Source of the DNA: JAXHUM01 sp034189325
GTDB lineage: Bacteria; Desulfobacterota; DSM-4660; Desulfatiglandales; Desulfatiglandaceae
Direction of reading: 5' to 3'
Length of the DNA: 64,000 bases
Assembly (NCBI GenBank): GCA_034189325.1
Contig: JAXHUM010000054.1
Location: forward strand, 62,001-126,000
The translations under genes were made by a program, and so were the position numbers. Positions 51,180-61,257 of the stretch are shown here, one piece after another (the stretch's first letter is position 1; each line of letters opens with the position of its first letter). The notes beneath the pieces are model-generated. The model was not told the origin of the DNA. It saw nothing but the letters and a program-made list of their open reading frames with translations, and did not search any database.

Positions 51180-53570
51180 ATGAGCAAAGGTGAAAAGGAA
51201 TATGCTGCATCTGACATCAAGGTGTTGGAGGGGCTGGCGGCAGTAAGGAAAAGGCCCTCCATGTATATCGGAAATACAGGCTTGGAGGGCCTCCATCATC
51301 TTGTCTATGAGGTCGTGGACAATAGTATAGATGAAGCCCTTGCAGGATACTGCGATAGTATTGATGTCCGTATATTAAGTGATAACAGCGTTGTTATCTC
51401 CGATAATGGGAGAGGTATCCCGGTAGACATCCATGAAACTGAAAACATGCCCGCATTGGAAGTGGTGATGACCAAACTGCATGCGGGAGGAAAATTTGAC
51501 AATAAAAGTTATAAGTTATCTGGAGGACTTCATGGTGTAGGTGTTTCAGTCGTCAATGCCCTGTCTGAATATCTGGAAGTTGAGATTTATAGAGAGGGCA
51601 AGATATACTTTCAGCGTTATGAAAGAGGAGATACAGCTAACAGTCTGAAAGAGAAGGGCCTCACAAAAAAGAGAGGAACGAAAATCCATTTTTTCCCGGA
51701 TAGGGATATATTTCAAACGATCGATTTTAATTTTGAGACATTGGCAAAAAGGATGAGAGAACTCTCCTTTCTGACCAAGGGCGTCAGTATAAAGATATTT
51801 GATGAACGTACAGGTAAGAAGAAAGACTTTATTTATGAGGGTGGGATAAGGTCTTTTGTCGAATATCTTAACAAGAACAAAGAGGTGCTTCACAAGAAAC
51901 CTATTTTGATTTCAGGTGAAAAAAACGATGTCCTAATGGAAGTTGCTATACAGTATAACAATTCTTACAAAGAAAACCTCTTTACCTTTGCCAACAATAT
52001 CAATACACGAGAGGGCGGTTTTCACCTGAGTGGCTTTAAATCGGCCCTCACGAGGAGCGTTAATCAGTATCTTCAAAATTCACCACTTTCAAAAAACTTC
52101 AAAGAAAAGTTGTCGGGAGATGATGTCCGTGAGGGTTTAACAGCTGTCATCAGCGTAAAACTTCCCAATCCTCAATTTGAAGGACAGACAAAGACCAAAC
52201 TGGGTAACAGTGAAGTGAAAGGCCTGGTCGAAAATCTGGTTAATGAGGGGCTGAGCAGTTATTTTGAAGAGAACCCAAGCGTTATCAAGGCTGTTTTAAG
52301 TAAAGTTATTGATGCTGCCCGAGCAAGGGAAGCAGCTAGAAAAGCAAGGGATCTGGCAAGGCGCAAAGGTGTTTTGTCAGATCATTCCCTCCCCGGGAAA
52401 CTGGCGGATTGTCAAGAGAGAGATCCGAATAAGAGTGAGATTTTTATTGTTGAGGGGGATTCGGCCGGTGGTTCCGCCAAACAGGGAAGAGATAGGAGGG
52501 CACAAGCGATTCTTCCTCTGAAGGGAAAGATACTGAACGTGGAAAAGGCACGATTTGACAAGATGATTTCTAGTGAAGAAATCAGGACCCTGATCGTGGC
52601 TCTGGGAACCGGTATCGGTGAAAACGAGTATAATATCGATTCCCTCAGGTATCATAAGGTGATTATTATGACAGATGCGGATGTCGATGGATCTCATATC
52701 CGCACACTTCTTTTGACCTTTTTTTTCAGGCAGATGCCGGACCTTATTGAAAGAGGTCATCTTTATATTGCTCAACCTCCCCTATACAGAGTGCTGGCGG
52801 GAAAGAAGGAGCAATTTTTAAAAGACGATGATCAGCTCAATGAATACCTCCTGAAGAGGATTTCAAATAAAGAGGGCATTATATTAAACGATGGAGAGGA
52901 AATAAGGGGTCACAAACTCATAAGACTTTTAAAAGATGTGATTAAGTTTTACGAGAGCCTGGATAATCTATCGAGGAGCGGTTATAGTCCCAGCTTTGTC
53001 GAATTTTTGGCATTTAATGGGGCGACGGGAAAAAATCTCTTTAAAGACAAAAATTTCATGGAAGGACTCTTTGTCAAGCTCGAAGAGAATGGTTTTGATG
53101 TGAGTGACGTGACAGTCAACAGTGAGGACGGATTTTACGAATTTGTGGTGACCGAGACCGATAATGGGGGACATACTTCCGAAGTGAACTGGGAGTTTTT
53201 ATCTTCTCCAGAGTTAAGACAGTTAATGAAGATATGGGAAAAATTTCAACAACTCAGACAGGGTGCCAGGATGATCTCTAAGGATGGAGAGGAAGAGCGG
53301 ATTGACGACCCTCAACATCTCCTGGAAAAGCTTATGGACAAAGCTAAAAAGGGCTTATCTATTCAAAGATACAAAGGGCTTGGTGAGATGAACCCCGATC
53401 AACTTTGGAAAACAACAATGGACCCCGAGAGAAGATCGTTGCTGAACATCAAAATAGAAGATTGGGTCGAAGCGGATGACATGTTTACGGTCTTAATGGG
53501 AGATAAGGTCGAGCCTAGAAGGGCCTTTATAGAGAATAATGCGTTGGAAGTGAGGGAGTTGGATATATAA
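51180..53570 (+). CDS. gyrB: DNA gyrase subunit B
   Basis: A 796-residue GyrB. The ATPase domain has RKRPSMYIGNTGLEGLHHLV, VVDNSIDEALAG and GGLHGVGVSVVNALS; the TOPRIM domain has VEGDSAGGSAKQGRDR, PLKGKILNVEKAR and the DADVDGSHI metal Asp triad; RYKGLGEMNPDQLWKTTMDP closes. A ~170-residue insert (around NLSRSGYSPSFVEF to SPELRQLMKIW) matches the type found in many proteobacterial GyrB proteins. Works with GyrA, encoded 21 bases downstream, to add negative supercoils. Confidence 0.97.
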   Translation: MSKGEKEYAASDIKVLEGLAAVRKRPSMYIGNTGLEGLHHLVYEVVDNSIDEALAGYCDSIDVRILSDNSVVISDNGRGIPVDIHETENMPALEVVMTKLHAGGKFDNKSYKLSGGLHGVGVSVVNALSEYLEVEIYREGKIYFQRYERGDTANSLKEKGLTKKRGTKIHFFPDRDIFQTIDFNFETLAKRMRELSFLTKGVSIKIFDERTGKKKDFIYEGGIRSFVEYLNKNKEVLHKKPILISGEKNDVLMEVAIQYNNSYKENLFTFANNINTREGGFHLSGFKSALTRSVNQYLQNSPLSKNFKEKLSGDDVREGLTAVISVKLPNPQFEGQTKTKLGNSEVKGLVENLVNEGLSSYFEENPSVIKAVLSKVIDAARAREAARKARDLARRKGVLSDHSLPGKLADCQERDPNKSEIFIVEGDSAGGSAKQGRDRRAQAILPLKGKILNVEKARFDKMISSEEIRTLIVALGTGIGENEYNIDSLRYHKVIIMTDADVDGSHIRTLLLTFFFRQMPDLIERGHLYIAQPPLYRVLAGKKEQFLKDDDQLNEYLLKRISNKEGIILNDGEEIRGHKLIRLLKDVIKFYESLDNLSRSGYSPSFVEFLAFNGATGKNLFKDKNFMEGLFVKLEENGFDVSDVTVNSEDGFYEFVVTETDNGGHTSEVNWEFLSSPELRQLMKIWEKFQQLRQGARMISKDGEEERIDDPQHLLEKLMDKAKKGLSIQRYKGLGEMNPDQLWKTTMDPERRSLLNIKIEDWVEADDMFTVLMGDKVEPRRAFIENNALEVRELDI

Positions 53571-53591
53571 CCTAACCAGCGGAGATCAAGA

Positions 53592-56015
53592 GTGACCATC
53601 ATAGATCCAGACTATACTTCAATCAATATCAAAGATGAGATGAAAAAATCTTATCTAGAATACTCTATGAGCGTAATTGTGGGAAGAGCACTCCCCGATA
53701 TACGTGATGGCCTCAAACCGGTCCACAGAAGGGTTTTGTTCGGAATGAACGACCTGAAAAATTATTTCAACAGGCCGTTTAAGAAATCTGCCCGGGTAGT
53801 CGGCGATGTCATTGGTAAATATCATCCTCACGGGGATGCAGCCGTGTACGATACGATCGTTCGAATGGCACAGGACTTCTGTTTGAGGTATCCTCTTATC
53901 GACGGCCAGGGGAACTTCGGGTCAATAGATGGAGATCCCCCTGCCGCCATGAGGTATACGGAAGTCCGAATGACACTCCTGGCGCAGGATTTTCTTTCTG
54001 ATATTGAGAAAGAAACCGTTGATTTCGAGCCAAATTACGATGATTCTCTTCTGGAGCCGGTTGTTCTACCGACGATCATTCCAAACCTATTGATAAATGG
54101 TTCGTCAGGGATAGCGGTGGGCATGGCGACCAACATCCCTCCACATCATCTTTCTGAGATCTGTGAGGCCGTTATCAGGCTGATTGATAATCCGGACATT
54201 GACGTTCCGGGATTGATGGAGGCTGTGCCGGGCCCTGACTTCCCAACAGCAGGGTTTATCCTTGGAAAAAGAGGGATTCAAGAGGCTTACACAACCGGTC
54301 GTGGCATCATAAAAATAAGGGCCAGGGCCTTTGTCGAGAAGGTAGGCAACCGCCGGGAAAGAGTTGTGGTTTCGGAAATTCCTTATCAGGTCAACAAGAG
54401 GAAGTTGTTAGAAAAGATAGCTGAACTGGTAAAAGAAAAGAAGGTCGACGGTATATCCGATATCAGGGATGAGTCTGACAGAGACGGCATGAGAATTGTC
54501 ATAGACATCAAGACCGACGGCAAGGCCATGGTGATCCTGAACAGGTTATACAAATACACTCAAATGGAGGTCTCTTTCGGGATTATCTTGCTGGCGATTG
54601 TAAACGGGAGACCCGAAGTACTCACCTTAAAGAAGATCCTGAAGAAATTCGTCGATCATCGCCGGGAAATTATTGTCAGACGAACGAGGTATGATCTCCA
54701 AAAAGCGGAAGAACGGGCCCACCTTCTTGAGGGTTTAAAAAAGGCCCTCGACTTTTTGGACGATATCATTGAGTTGATAAGGACCTCTTCTGATCCCAAA
54801 GAGGCCAAGATCAGACTCATATCCGAATTTGATCTGACGGCCGTCCAGGCCCAGGCTATTCTGGATATGCGTCTGCAAAGACTGACCGGCCTGGAGCGGG
54901 AAAAGATCAATGCTGAATATATGGATCTCATCAAAGATATCACAAGGTTCAAGACGATTCTCAGCAGCCCGCCCATGGTTCTTGAGATGATCAAGGATGA
55001 AATGAAGGAACTTCAAGAAAAATATAGGGATGAACGAAGAACCGAGATCCTTGAAGATGTTGGGGATATCGACTTGGAGGACCTGATCGCTGAAGAGGAT
55101 ATGGTGGTGACAATCAGCCACCAGGGATATATCAAAAGAAACCCGATAAGTCTCTATAGGGCGCAACGTCGGGGTGGAAAAGGACTGACCGGAGCCAAGC
55201 CAAAGGGGGAGGACTTTGTCGCCAACCTATTTGTTGCTTCATCGCATGACTATTTCCTTTTTTTTACGAATAAAGGGAGAGTCCACTGGAAGAAAGTGCA
55301 CGAGATACCGGAAGCAGGGCGGGTTTCGCGAGGCAAGGCGATCGTGAACCTCCTTGATCTGCAAAAACGTGAAGGCCTGTCTACCGTCCTGTCCGTCCGT
55401 GATTTTGTAGAAGGCAAATATGTCGTTATGGCCACGCGAACGGGTCTGGTGAAAAAGACGGAACTCGAGGCCTTTAGTCATCCACGATCCAAAGGTATTA
55501 TCGCTCTTAAGATAAGGGAGGATGATGAATTGATTGCGGCTCGAGTGACGGATGGCGAACAGGATATCTTTTTAACCACACAAAATGGGAAGTCGATCCG
55601 CTTTCATGAATCCGACCTCCGGAGCATGGGAAGAGTCGCTACGGGAAATATCGGTATCAGGATGGAACAGGGAGACGAGGTTGTGGCGATGGAAACCCTT
55701 CGTGAAGGCGCAACTATCCTGACTGTTACGGAAAACGGATATGGAAAGAGAACCTTAACCAATGAATATCGAGCTCAGTCAAGGGGCGGCAAAGGTATTC
55801 TCACTATCAAAACGTCCATGAGGAATGGTCCGGTCGTATATGCCTACCAGGTGACGGACCAGGATCAGTTGATGATCATAACAGGACAGGGTAAGATCAT
55901 TCGCATCAGGGCACGAGATATCTCCGTTATGGGAAGGAATACTCAAGGGGTGAGATTGATTGATTTGGGACAGGATGAAAAGGTTGTGGGAGTGGCCAAA
56001 TTAATAGAGGACTAA
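53592..56015 (+). CDS. gyrA: DNA gyrase subunit A
   Basis: An 807-residue GyrA starting at GTG after a ggag site. The catalytic Tyr is Y122 in AAMRYTEVRM; the gyrase-specific box QRRGGKG lies near residue 520, so this is gyrase and not topoisomerase IV; the C-terminal half forms the DNA-wrapping beta-pinwheel. In the quinolone-binding stretch HPHGDAAVYDTIV the Ser of E. coli position 83 is Ala while Asp87 is kept. Same operon as gyrB. Confidence 0.97.
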   Translation: MTIIDPDYTSINIKDEMKKSYLEYSMSVIVGRALPDIRDGLKPVHRRVLFGMNDLKNYFNRPFKKSARVVGDVIGKYHPHGDAAVYDTIVRMAQDFCLRYPLIDGQGNFGSIDGDPPAAMRYTEVRMTLLAQDFLSDIEKETVDFEPNYDDSLLEPVVLPTIIPNLLINGSSGIAVGMATNIPPHHLSEICEAVIRLIDNPDIDVPGLMEAVPGPDFPTAGFILGKRGIQEAYTTGRGIIKIRARAFVEKVGNRRERVVVSEIPYQVNKRKLLEKIAELVKEKKVDGISDIRDESDRDGMRIVIDIKTDGKAMVILNRLYKYTQMEVSFGIILLAIVNGRPEVLTLKKILKKFVDHRREIIVRRTRYDLQKAEERAHLLEGLKKALDFLDDIIELIRTSSDPKEAKIRLISEFDLTAVQAQAILDMRLQRLTGLEREKINAEYMDLIKDITRFKTILSSPPMVLEMIKDEMKELQEKYRDERRTEILEDVGDIDLEDLIAEEDMVVTISHQGYIKRNPISLYRAQRRGGKGLTGAKPKGEDFVANLFVASSHDYFLFFTNKGRVHWKKVHEIPEAGRVSRGKAIVNLLDLQKREGLSTVLSVRDFVEGKYVVMATRTGLVKKTELEAFSHPRSKGIIALKIREDDELIAARVTDGEQDIFLTTQNGKSIRFHESDLRSMGRVATGNIGIRMEQGDEVVAMETLREGATILTVTENGYGKRTLTNEYRAQSRGGKGILTIKTSMRNGPVVYAYQVTDQDQLMIITGQGKIIRIRARDISVMGRNTQGVRLIDLGQDEKVVGVAKLIED

Positions 56016-56031
56016 TAGAAAAGAGGCCGGC

Positions 56032-57057
56032 GTGCGTACATCAGAAATATCTAAAATTGCCGTTATCGGAGGGGGTAGTTGGGGAACGACACTTGCCAAT
56101 CTTTTGGCTGAGAAGGGTTATGCCATTGATCTGTGGGTGAGGGAAGAGGAGGTCTTTACACAGATAAAGAACGAACATAAAAACAGGATGTTTTTGCCCG
56201 ACTTCAGATTGTCACCCAACCTGCGACCCGTCAAAACCTATGAAGAAGCAATGGCCGACAAAGAGCTTATAGTGATGGTTGTCCCCTCTCATGTTTACAG
56301 GGAGGTCCTCGGTCAAATGAAGTCCTATTTTCGGCCCGGTATGACTCTGATGGCGGCGACCAAGGGTATTGAAAACGAGACCCTTATGGTCATGTCCCAG
56401 GTAACGGAGTCGATCCTTCCGGCGGAATACTCCGAGAAATTTGCCTATCTTGCAGGACCGAGTTTTGCGAAAGAGGTCTCCATGCATAGCCCCACGGCCG
56501 TAACCATAGCGTGTCGTGACCTGGAGCACGGGCAAAAGATTCAACGAATCTTCAGCACAGAGTTCTTCAGGACCTATACAAGTGACGACGTCATTGGATT
56601 GCAGCTTTGTGGGGCCCTCAAAAATGTGATTGCCATAGCTGCGGGGGCCGCTGACGGATTGGGTTTCGGCCACAATGCCAGGGCGGCCCTCATTACGCGG
56701 GGGCTTGCGGAGATCACCAGGCTGGGGGTTGCCATGGGGGCAAATCCGCATACATTTGCAGGCCTTGCCGGGATGGGCGACCTGGTCCTGACATGTACGG
56801 GAGACCTTAGTAGGAACAGGACTGCCGGTTTGAAGATCGGTCGAGGAATGAGCGTTAAAGACATTACAACGGGGACGAAAACCGTAGCAGAGGGCATCAA
56901 GACAACCCGATCCGCCTATGCCTTGGCAGAGAAGATGGGTATTGAGATGCCGATATGCACGCAGATGTACCAGATTCTGTATGAGGAGAAACCTCCTAAG
57001 GAGGCTGTTCGAGAACTCATGTCAAGGGCTTTGAAACCTGAATTTGACTATTCCTAG
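56032..57057 (+). CDS. gpsA: Glycerol-3-phosphate dehydrogenase [NAD(P)+]
   Basis: A 341-residue enzyme starting at GTG. The nucleotide loop is IGGGSWGTTLANLLAEKG, the catalytic Lys and neighbours are in LCGALKNVIAIAAGAADGL, and GLAGMGDLVLTCTGDLSRNR closes the active site. It reduces dihydroxyacetone phosphate to glycerol 3-phosphate for phospholipid synthesis. It follows gyrA by 16 bases, probably in the same transcript. Confidence 0.96.
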   Translation: MRTSEISKIAVIGGGSWGTTLANLLAEKGYAIDLWVREEEVFTQIKNEHKNRMFLPDFRLSPNLRPVKTYEEAMADKELIVMVVPSHVYREVLGQMKSYFRPGMTLMAATKGIENETLMVMSQVTESILPAEYSEKFAYLAGPSFAKEVSMHSPTAVTIACRDLEHGQKIQRIFSTEFFRTYTSDDVIGLQLCGALKNVIAIAAGAADGLGFGHNARAALITRGLAEITRLGVAMGANPHTFAGLAGMGDLVLTCTGDLSRNRTAGLKIGRGMSVKDITTGTKTVAEGIKTTRSAYALAEKMGIEMPICTQMYQILYEEKPPKEAVRELMSRALKPEFDYS

Positions 57058-57069
57058 ATCCACGAGGGT

Positions 57070-58416
57070 TCAGGTCTCTCCGTCAATCAGGACGAGGCGC
57101 AGATCCATGACATTCGTTTTGGTGGGGCCGGTTCTGACAAGATCCCCCAGAGGTTCAAAGAAATGATAACTGTCGTTGTCGGACAAAAACAGTCGAGGAT
57201 CCAGACCCAGCTCAGCCGCCCTTGTCAGCATAGTCCCATCGGTTATGGCTCCTGCCGCATCGGTGGGCCCGTCTGTCCCATCGGTCCCAATGCTTAGTGC
57301 TACGATGCCGTCCCATCCCGCAATTTCAAGGCCAAAGGCGAGGGCGAACTCCTGGTTGCGTCCTCCGAGCCCCCCTCCTCTTATCTTCACCGTAGTCTCT
57401 CCACCTGAAAGCACACAGGCCGGTCTTTGAACGGGCATTCCGGACTTGCTTATTTCTTTGGCAATTGCGGCGTGGACCTTGGCCACCTCTTTAGTCTCAC
57501 CTTCGATCAAGGTGGAGAGCACAAGGGTGTTGTATCCAAGGTCTTGAGCTGTTTTCTGGGCGGCCAGTACGCATTGGAGGTTGTTGCCGATAATCAGGTT
57601 CCGGGTTTTCTCGAATATGGGGTCTCCCGGCTTGGGGGTCTCAGGCTTACTGCCTTCAACGCCCTTTACAATATACTGAAGGACCGACTCGGGCAGCTTA
57701 TTTCGAATATCATACCTGTCAAATATGGTCAAACAGTCCTGGAAGGTGCTGGAATCAGGGGCTGTCTGACCTGATGCGATGACATCAAGGTCGTCGCCGA
57801 TGACGTCTGAGAGTATCAGGGAGACAAGGGTCGCCGGATAGACCGCTTGGGCCAGCCGACCTCCTTTTACCGAAGAGATATGTTTTCTCACCGCATTGAT
57901 CTCATGAATTGTGGCGCCGCATTCAAGGAGGACCTGGGTGGTCTTTTGTTTTTCCTCCAAGGTGACTTCGGGTACGGGCATGGGAAGGAGGGCCGAACCC
58001 CCTCCGGAAACGACGCATATGACAAGGTCTGTGGCAGAGGCCCTTTGAGCCAGTGCAAATATGTCCCTGGCCCCCTCCATGCCTGCCTGATCGGGCACGG
58101 GGTGGCCCGCTTCATGGATGAGGACCTTTTTTACCTCATCAAGATGGCCATATTTGACATTGATTACACCGCCTTTCAATCGATTGCCGAGGATCTTTTC
58201 AAGTGCCTTGGCCATGGGGGCGGCCGCCTTTCCCGCTCCAATTACAAAGACATTTTCAAAGAGATCGAGGTTATAGGCGAAGTCGTCTACCATCAACCGA
58301 TTATTGTCAAGCCTGCAGTGCCGTCTCACAGCCGCGCCTGGTTCCACAGCCTCAAGACCGGCCCTGTACATCGTGATGATATCCCTTCTCATGTCGACGA
58401 TTCTTCGTGATGCCAT
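57070..58416 (-). CDS. Glycerate 2-kinase (MOFRL family)
   Basis: A 448-residue protein. N-terminal glycerate-kinase domain: VFVIGAGKAAAPMAKALE, VSGGGSALLPMPVPEVTLEEK, NAVRKHISSVKGGRLA; C-terminal MOFRL domain: LSGGETTVKIRGGGLGGRNQ (positions ~335-354) and GTDGTDGPTDAAGA. It phosphorylates D-glycerate to 2-phosphoglycerate; older annotations call it hydroxypyruvate reductase. A ggaaggag site precedes the ATG. It converges with gpsA, 12 bases apart. Confidence 0.92.
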   Translation of the reverse strand: MASRRIVDMRRDIITMYRAGLEAVEPGAAVRRHCRLDNNRLMVDDFAYNLDLFENVFVIGAGKAAAPMAKALEKILGNRLKGGVINVKYGHLDEVKKVLIHEAGHPVPDQAGMEGARDIFALAQRASATDLVICVVSGGGSALLPMPVPEVTLEEKQKTTQVLLECGATIHEINAVRKHISSVKGGRLAQAVYPATLVSLILSDVIGDDLDVIASGQTAPDSSTFQDCLTIFDRYDIRNKLPESVLQYIVKGVEGSKPETPKPGDPIFEKTRNLIIGNNLQCVLAAQKTAQDLGYNTLVLSTLIEGETKEVAKVHAAIAKEISKSGMPVQRPACVLSGGETTVKIRGGGLGGRNQEFALAFGLEIAGWDGIVALSIGTDGTDGPTDAAGAITDGTMLTRAAELGLDPRLFLSDNDSYHFFEPLGDLVRTGPTKTNVMDLRLVLIDGET

Positions 58417-58490
58417 CTTTATGTCTCCTTCCGGCCTTTACATGGGGCGTTTCAGGTGTCTGTCTTAAAACCGCATGAAAAAGCCGGTTT

Positions 58491-60053
58491 TTATTGATGT
58501 TCCTTTCTGAGCAGATCGTTTACCGTCTTGACAGGATTGAAGGTCTTGAGAGGCACTTCGACAAAGATCGTATTCCAATAGGCCATGGCGCCATTCCACA
58601 GGCCCGGGAGTTCCAGGGCCTTGAGTTCGCGGCCCTCCTTTGACTTCTTAGATATCAATACGGCATCATGATTCACATACTGTCTCAGGTCAAAAAAATT
58701 CCCCCGCCAATCTCGTACGCCGCAGACAAGATCCACAGGGTTGAAATGTGTTGATGATCGGAGTATGGATTGCTGATCGTCCGATTCGGGATCTATCTGA
58801 GCGCTTTCCACTATCTGAAGGGACAGCCCATCAACCTTCCCTCTGACCAAAAACGGACCGCCGCCTGGTTCATCAACGTTTTTCACCATGCCGCAGACCC
58901 GGATAGGGCGGTTCAACTTGTCCGTAACCAAACGCCTCATACCCTCTTTCGAGCGCGGCTGTGGATCTCTCAAGGAGGTAACATGGAATTCCTTCTCCAT
59001 AAATTGGATGGCCTCTTCCAACAGGCGCGTATCCACAGGCCCTGTTGAAAGCCTCTTGAGATAGGAAAAGACCTGTTCCTGTATCCTGATAAGATAGCCT
59101 CCAAGGACCTTCTTCCAGAACAGTGTTTCTTTCTTGAACCTGTCCGGAACAACATTATCGATGTTTTTTATAAAGATAATGTCCGATTTCAAATGATTCA
59201 GGTTCCGGATCAGGGCCCCGTGTCCTCCAGGCCTGAAGAAAAGGGTTCCGTCATCGAGCCTGAAAGGCCTGTTCATCATATCAACCGCCAGGGTATCTGT
59301 GGAGTTCTCTTGAAAGGAAAAGGATACATCAAGTTTCACTTCATGCTCTTTTTCATAGCGTGACCCGATTTTCTCAAGAAGACCCTCAAACCGGCTGCAA
59401 TGCTCCGGGGAGACGGTGAAGTGAAGGCGGCAAAGACCCTCCCTATCCTTTACATAATCAACCGCTTCAACCAGATGTTCTTCAAAGGCTGTCCTGCCAC
59501 CGTCGGGATATGTGTGGAATTTCAACAATCCCTTTGGTAAGCTGCCGTAATGAAGGCCTTTTTCAGAGAGAAGGTAGTGGAGGATTTCCTCGAAGATCCC
59601 CTGTTCCACGAGGACTTCCGCATCTAGGCTTTGTCCCGACATGATCTCCTTAAGATCATCAAAGAAGGCGAAGGAACGGATATTGTCCAAAAAGGTCAAA
59701 AGATACCGGCATTCTTTATCCCCATCCCGAGCCTTGGAAGCAATCCAACCTCTGTGAATCTCTTCATGCTCGTTATGAAAGGCATGGAGGATCTTAAACA
59801 TCCGAGTGGCAGCACCAGAGGCAGGGACGAATTTAACCGGTTTTTTGTCCTCATGTTCGTCGTAGAAGGAGGCCAGTGTCAGGGCCTCCTCGTCGTTGAT
59901 CGCCCTGATGCCGTCGCCCAAGGTGCATGGTCTGTCGAGATTTTGGTAAGATGTCCCTTTTTCAAATAACTCAAGTTGGCGGGTGATCTCCTCAACAGTC
60001 AAACCCCGTGCCTCAATCTGCTTGATGTCTTCGGATGTTAGGTCGCGATTCAT
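58491..60053 (-). CDS. DUF4301-family protein
   Basis: A 520-residue protein from the ATG at 60053 (NRDLTSEDIKQIEARGLTVE), which has ggagcc upstream; a longer frame is open to 60107. The region KFVPASGAATRMFK is nucleotide-sugar-transferase-like, and LFFRPGGHGALIRNLNHL and DIIFIKNIDNVVPD recall UDP-sugar pyrophosphorylases. The match is to DUF4301, which I know chiefly from Bacteroidetes. An enzyme acting on a sugar nucleotide is a reasonable guess. It stands alone with no obvious partner. Confidence 0.75.
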   Translation of the reverse strand: MNRDLTSEDIKQIEARGLTVEEITRQLELFEKGTSYQNLDRPCTLGDGIRAINDEEALTLASFYDEHEDKKPVKFVPASGAATRMFKILHAFHNEHEEIHRGWIASKARDGDKECRYLLTFLDNIRSFAFFDDLKEIMSGQSLDAEVLVEQGIFEEILHYLLSEKGLHYGSLPKGLLKFHTYPDGGRTAFEEHLVEAVDYVKDREGLCRLHFTVSPEHCSRFEGLLEKIGSRYEKEHEVKLDVSFSFQENSTDTLAVDMMNRPFRLDDGTLFFRPGGHGALIRNLNHLKSDIIFIKNIDNVVPDRFKKETLFWKKVLGGYLIRIQEQVFSYLKRLSTGPVDTRLLEEAIQFMEKEFHVTSLRDPQPRSKEGMRRLVTDKLNRPIRVCGMVKNVDEPGGGPFLVRGKVDGLSLQIVESAQIDPESDDQQSILRSSTHFNPVDLVCGVRDWRGNFFDLRQYVNHDAVLISKKSKEGRELKALELPGLWNGAMAYWNTIFVEVPLKTFNPVKTVNDLLRKEHQ

Positions 60054-60211
60054 TCCAGGCTCCATATGTCTTTTTGATACGGCAACGCCTCTGTAAGGCC
60101 ATAGCATGCAAGGCCGTCACAGCTCGTTTAAGACAAAATATTATAGCAAAACATCGGTTTTCTCAAGGCCAGGACATTAGTAGGGACGATTTGAAAGAAG
60201 GAGCGGGGGCG

Positions 60212-60865
60212 TTATGAACGCATCAATTCGTCGATAAAGCGGTTCCAGAGGTCGAGGCCCTCGCCGTTTCGAATGCTCATCTTGAAGGCTTTTTTGATGT
60301 TTCTCAAGGCGTCGTGAATCATCTTGTCCGGATCAGCGCCCACAAACTGGGAGATATCGACCTTGTTGATAATGGCCAAGTCCCCGTTTTTGAAAATAAT
60401 GGGGTGCTTCTGGACTATATCATCCCCCTCTGTGACACTGACAACAATGACGCGAGAGGATTCTCCCAGGTAGAAGTCACTGGGGCAGATCAGATTGCCG
60501 ACATTTTCGATAAACAGGAGGTCTATGGATGGAAGGTCAAGCCTATCCAGGGCATGTTCCATAAGGTGGGCATCCAGATGACACTCTTTTCCCGTATTCA
60601 TGGGCACGACAGGGACCCCAAACTTCTTAAATCGATCAGCGTCAATGTCGGCTATGACGTCTCCGGACACGGCAGCCATCCGATACTTGTCTTTAAACGC
60701 GCCGAGGGAGTATTCGATCAGGGAAGTCTTTCCAGATCCGATGGCTCCCATGATATTGATGGCCTTGGTGCCGGATTGGTCAAGCCTGGAGTGATTACGC
60801 TGTCCAAGTTGCCTATTGACAGCAAGTACGTCTTCTCCTACTTCGATTTTTGCCGTGTCGTGCAT
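60212..60865 (-). CDS. hypB: Hydrogenase nickel-incorporation GTPase HypB
   Basis: A 217-residue SIMIBI GTPase. P-loop GAIGSGKTSLIE, switch region VSGDVIADIDADRFKKFG, ENVGNLICPSDFYLGE with its metal-binding Cys, and INKVDIS for guanine. The His-rich N-terminal nickel store seen in some HypB proteins is missing. It delivers Ni to [NiFe]-hydrogenase with HypA, whose gene ends 8 bases upstream. No hydrogenase structural genes are in the window. Confidence 0.95.
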   Translation of the reverse strand: MHDTAKIEVGEDVLAVNRQLGQRNHSRLDQSGTKAINIMGAIGSGKTSLIEYSLGAFKDKYRMAAVSGDVIADIDADRFKKFGVPVVPMNTGKECHLDAHLMEHALDRLDLPSIDLLFIENVGNLICPSDFYLGESSRVIVVSVTEGDDIVQKHPIIFKNGDLAIINKVDISQFVGADPDKMIHDALRNIKKAFKMSIRNGEGLDLWNRFIDELMRS

Positions 60866-60873
60866 CGCTTACC

Positions 60874-61257
60874 TCACTCAAAACTCACATTGATGTCCTT
60901 GATGGAGAGCTCCTTACCCTGAATGATGATAGTGTCAGTCCGTCCGCATTCGACGCAATCGAAATCAGGAATTCTTGAGTGTAACTGCTCATTGCCATGC
61001 TTCTGATAATGGACTCCCCCCTCATACCCGCAGGTGGGGCAACGTATTCTTACAGGCACCTCAAGGATCGTGACTTCCATGTCCTGCGCCATGGTGTCGG
61101 CCGTGAGTATTTCCATATGCCATTTCAACTGCTCGGGATTGACAAGGGATACTTCGCCCACCTCCAGGTTTAGACCGACAATTTTTGTGGCCCTGTTCGC
61201 CTCTGCTATCTTGAGTATTTTGGTGACAATAGATTGAGCTAATCCAAATTCATGCAT
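60874..61257 (-). CDS. hypA: Hydrogenase nickel-incorporation protein HypA
   Basis: A 127-residue HypA with the N-terminal nickel site MHEFGLAQS (Met-His-Glu) and a zinc site with two CxxC pairs: RCPTCGYEGG and DCVECGRTD. The spacer between pairs is longer than in short HypA proteins. It passes Ni to the hydrogenase large subunit together with HypB. Divergent from selA. Confidence 0.94.
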   Translation of the reverse strand: MHEFGLAQSIVTKILKIAEANRATKIVGLNLEVGEVSLVNPEQLKWHMEILTADTMAQDMEVTILEVPVRIRCPTCGYEGGVHYQKHGNEQLHSRIPDFDCVECGRTDTIIIQGKELSIKDINVSFE

